A DNA stretch of 5,330 nt. It comes from Chloroflexia bacterium (GTDB taxonomy: Bacteria > Chloroflexota > Chloroflexia > Thermobaculales > Thermobaculaceae). The notes under the pieces are model-generated. The model was not told the origin of the DNA. It made no database searches and saw only the letters and a program-made list of their open reading frames with translations. The DNA lies in the NCBI GenBank assembly GCA_013695265.1, contig JACDAU010000199.1, positions 1 to 5,330 of the forward strand, given 5' to 3'. The first letter of the stretch is position 1; every line of letters begins with the position of its first letter. The translations under genes and the position numbers were made by a program. Shown piece after piece: positions 5,200 to 5,330 of the stretch.

Positions 5200-5330
5200 A
5201 GGGAGGGTTCAGGCAGGGTCGGCACAAGGCGGGAGAGGAGTCCGTCGTTGATCATGACGCCCGCAGCCTCCAGTGCGAGAAACAGCGCGCCCACCGCTGG
5301 CTCGAATCGGCAATTCACCGGATGTACGTC
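5187..5330 (-). CDS. 3' end of a BadF/BadG/BcrA/BcrD-type ATPase, N-acetylglucosamine kinase-like (partial)
   Basis: A minus-strand frame is open from the window edge (5330) to a TGA at 5187-5189, giving 47 residues. The stretch RFEPAVGALFLALEAAGV (8-25) followed by LLSRLVPTLPE (31-41) strongly resembles the last helices of BadF/BadG/BcrA/BcrD ASKHA-fold ATPases annotated as N-acetylglucosamine kinases, which usually end P-x-x-GA-LLAL-x-x-AG and then L-x-x-L-x-x-(T/S)LP. The ATP-binding phosphate motifs would lie outside the window, so this is recognition by the tail alone. Such kinases phosphorylate amino sugars in the cytosol during cell-wall or chitin sugar recycling. The last 13 bp overlap the methyltransferase's 3' end in convergent orientation. 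It could instead belong to another family with a similar C-terminal helix. Confidence 0.55.
   Translation of the reverse strand, partial: DVHPVNCRFEPAVGALFLALEAAGVMINDGLLSRLVPTLPEPSLYLT

Overview
The window is high-GC bacterial chromosomal DNA, with GTG used as the start codon of four genes and many G/C third positions. The gene types and the 'TGTCATTCCGAGC' class of dispersed inverted repeat suggest a free-living, high-GC bacterium such as a Chloroflexota or related lineage. That placement is inference; nothing here fixes the taxon. I see no RNA gene, CRISPR array, transposase or phage gene.

Layout, left to right. (1) Positions 1-104 hold a possible plus-strand 3' gene end and a perfect 2 x 26 bp tandem duplication. 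(2) A minus-strand pair, read from about 2011 down to 130, encodes a predicted (alpha/alpha)6-barrel, six-hairpin glycosidase-like protein followed by an alpha/beta hydrolase with an Asp nucleophile (GHDLGG). The junction is unusual: start and stop codons overlap in it, and an in-frame amber codon seems to cut off the hydrolase's first beta strands. (3) A 255 bp divergent intergenic region follows. (4) A complete plus-strand ABC exporter half-transporter (TMD-NBD) has an LSVGQ signature and a canonical catalytic Glu, as in one subunit of heterodimeric exporters. No partner gene lies next to it. (5) A 428 bp intergenic region holds a 67-nt near-perfect hairpin, a degenerate second copy of the same repeat family in inverted orientation, and a 13 bp repeat of the exporter's 3' coding end. 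(6) A plus-strand class I SAM-dependent methyltransferase follows. (7) It converges on, and overlaps by 13 bp, the minus-strand 3' end of a gene that resembles the C-terminus of BadF/BadG/BcrA/BcrD-type (N-acetylglucosamine kinase-like) ATPases.

The genes do not form an obvious single pathway. The glycosidase-like protein and hydrolase are probably co-transcribed. The exporter and methyltransferase each appear to be separate units, and the kinase-like gene runs in from outside. I found no convincing new multi-gene system. The best leads are the broken or recoded 5' end of the hydrolase, the orphan heterodimer-type exporter subunit, the uncharacterised barrel protein, and the repeat family with a single-arm remnant.
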